NCBI GenBank assembly: GCA_000961575.1
Contig: LADP01000046.1
Location: 186,001-250,000, forward strand
Reading direction: 5' to 3'
Source of the DNA: Peptococcaceae bacterium BRH_c8a
GTDB taxonomy: Bacteria; Bacillota; Desulfotomaculia; Desulfotomaculales; Desulfallaceae
DNA: 64,000 nt
Shown: positions 63,701 through 64,000 of the stretch, one piece after another
Layout of the letters: each line of letters starts with the position of its first letter
Position numbering within the stretch: position 1 is the stretch's first letter
The notes under the pieces: model-generated
Databases searched by the model: none
Told to the model about the DNA's origin: nothing
The model's input: only the letters and a program-made list of their open reading frames with translations
Translations under genes and position numbers: made by a program

Positions 63701-64000
63701 CCAAGTTCGCGGTGCTGGCGGTTGAACCGGCTGCTAAGAAGGTTATTCAATTAACTATCGGCAGCCTGGATGCTTCTGTTGACGGCAACCCATATACAAT
63801 GGACGCGGTGCCTTTTGTGGAAATAGGTTCCAACAGGACTTTGGTGCCGATCCGTTTTGTAAGTGAGGCGCTGGGAGCCGAAGCAGAATGGGTTCAAGAA
63901 GACAAACAAGTGATCATTAATGACGGCGGCAAACAGATTACCTTAACGCTGGGTTCGGTGGAGGTTATGGTCGACGGTCAACCCATGACTATAGACTGCG
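60736..64000 (+). CDS. Large secreted beta-helix surface protein (3' end outside window)
   Basis: Open for 1088 codons to the window edge, from ATG 60736 behind AAGGAG. A signal peptide (1-35, LLTPLLFVTLVFGILMPPAAFA) is followed by a long right-handed beta-helix region (about 100-740) made of NxVxG/DNxV repeats. These include a near-duplicated block (TIEDNAVTGPGEYG and TIEDNTVTGPGELG). A bacterial Ig-like group 2 domain lies near 780-860, then a Ser/Gly linker and a ZU5-like domain. From about 1005 comes a copper-amine-oxidase N-terminal stalk domain (VDGNPYTMDAVPFVEIGSNRTLVPIRFVSEALGA, in parts). It is probably a cell-surface carbohydrate-binding or adhesive protein. Confidence 0.85.
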   Translation, partial: MLKKKFNKKLSLLLTPLLFVTLVFGILMPPAAFASERDLSIENITSAYEFPVFEFTDHQFPFEKRDRPNEVSAMSFGMMSLTETELETESVTRYVYQGWSDGNVEDVELTWGVDAFNSVNVAASAANPGDTIYVYDGTYDERVYIYTENITLQAQSKSAVLTCTEFDEYGAVVEVLAPGVTIEGFTITAGEGAEAGIYISDEEDSMLKTVSPINTDEDSGLDTVIRDNVINTVEDPDSRLFVGIAVESVTGGNLTVENNDVLGFFAYGIAIPYEIDNTVNITDNTVNGSDYGIWLGGLLGGLNEANVVTPNMIIDEEEYVSTANITIEDNAVTGPGEYGFGECGIFSYGLYQGSIVVKDNDVSGNYLHGIAMPIAIDVVTITGNEVNDAEFGIVAGDSRMRARTAEITIDREYIETADITIEDNTVTGPGELGISLPSLTQGSIVIDNNTIYDCVFGIMNGGIVGPKIKTDINNATLVNDVMTLKVTNNNIILNDNDSDQDYFGGLFMNNLGGAATISDNAVHCLGENNYIVGILAGYYGYPGADSEFYLLDNSVSACGIGIGVQGSVENGLASVTGNQVTDCLGFGFVIEGLDAAFKFAGNVITGTTSDMRDWGDFGDLGDWGSGVLISYASGDEMVKEIGPGNVITDNAGGGIYVSSDASDLQIFRNTLARNGEGIVIEGSNNEIWGNWIADSLQPTSGIHLSDSSNGGNIINFNSLSGNGVGISSDVANEDATLNWWNDAAGPGHDGDSISGFASASLLYEPWITGAALTADNANLQVKDTVHLDLTAYLSDERSVSATVYATNFTSDNPSVATVTNDGLVTAKSVGTATITALFADCPTIKINVTAPSRGGGSGNSNKTRAKIDASSGGTVSFKNVIVEVPGSTLPEDAYISIEKLSSSSGNNDPADSGFKLLGNVYEINTTGSSNFGAQTLTISIAYDPSELVDGEVPVIYWFDGETWVPLETTLEQDEKTGQWYAVVVVNHLTKFAVLAVEPAAKKVIQLTIGSLDASVDGNPYTMDAVPFVEIGSNRTLVPIRFVSEALGAEAEWVQEDKQVIINDGGKQITLTLGSVEVMVDGQPMTIDC

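Overview
The window looks like a chromosomal segment of an anaerobic, spore-forming Firmicute of the Desulfotomaculum/Pelotomaculum (Peptococcaceae) type. This is inferred from strong AGGAGG ribosome binding sites, frequent TTG starts, a YlmC/YmxH-like PRC-barrel protein, bacillosamine-type exopolysaccharide genes of the B. subtilis Eps kind, and a signal-peptide-bearing surface protein with a copper-amine-oxidase-like stalk domain. No rRNA, tRNA or CRISPR array was seen.

Layout. (1) 1-3804: a promoter and attenuator-like leader precede a substrate-binding lipoprotein, whose signal peptide is out of frame across a T7 run, and a HAMP-PAS-GGDEF-EAL protein. (2) 3805-7705: two nearly identical nhaB antiporter genes, each with its own copy of a structured leader ending in an intrinsic terminator. 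(3) 7757-8527: a VanZ-like protein and a fragment of an nhaC antiporter. (4) 8656-13779: a CoA-transferase, BrnQ-type carrier and crotonase, followed by a PucR regulator. (5) 13776-19859, minus strand: a tightly overlapping operon of PqqD-like protein, SPASM radical SAM enzyme, a 51-residue peptide with two Cys, HprK-like kinase, S26 peptidase, ABC exporter and Wzz/BY-kinase. I read it as a peptide-maturation (RiPP-like) system, and it is the best candidate for an undescribed system here. (6) 20342-23101: M14 carboxypeptidase and an HD/HD-GYP protein, surrounded by long perfect palindromes. (7) 23177-29296: a hicB fragment, then a phage-type replication and immunity block with no structural genes or integrase. 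(8) 29451-57236: a nucleotidyltransferase, a decayed galE and a large minus-strand exopolysaccharide locus. (9) 57954-64000: metK, a toxin-antitoxin pair with an altered toxin end, a PRC-barrel protein, and a large beta-helix surface protein that runs off the window.

The exopolysaccharide locus holds two apparently complete nucleotide-sugar routes. UDP-diNAc-bacillosamine would be made by PglF-, PglE- and PglD-like enzymes and loaded on lipid by a PglC-like transferase. A diacetamido-uronic acid (UDP-ManNAc3NAcA type) would be made by WbpA, a WbpB-WbpD fusion, WbpE and WbpI-like enzymes. Flippase, polymerase, three glycosyltransferases and a Wzz/BY-kinase/PHP-phosphatase module complete it. 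A 3 kb island of two tyrosine recombinases and two damaged toxin-antitoxin modules splits the locus between the pglF-like and pglE-like genes. A cyclic-di-GMP-I riboswitch with its own promoter lies inside the locus. Together with the GGDEF-EAL and HD-GYP proteins this points to c-di-GMP control of surface polysaccharide.

A second theme is dispersed palindromic DNA. At least four families of 60-90 bp inverted repeats occur, and two of them lie exactly where toxin-antitoxin genes are truncated.
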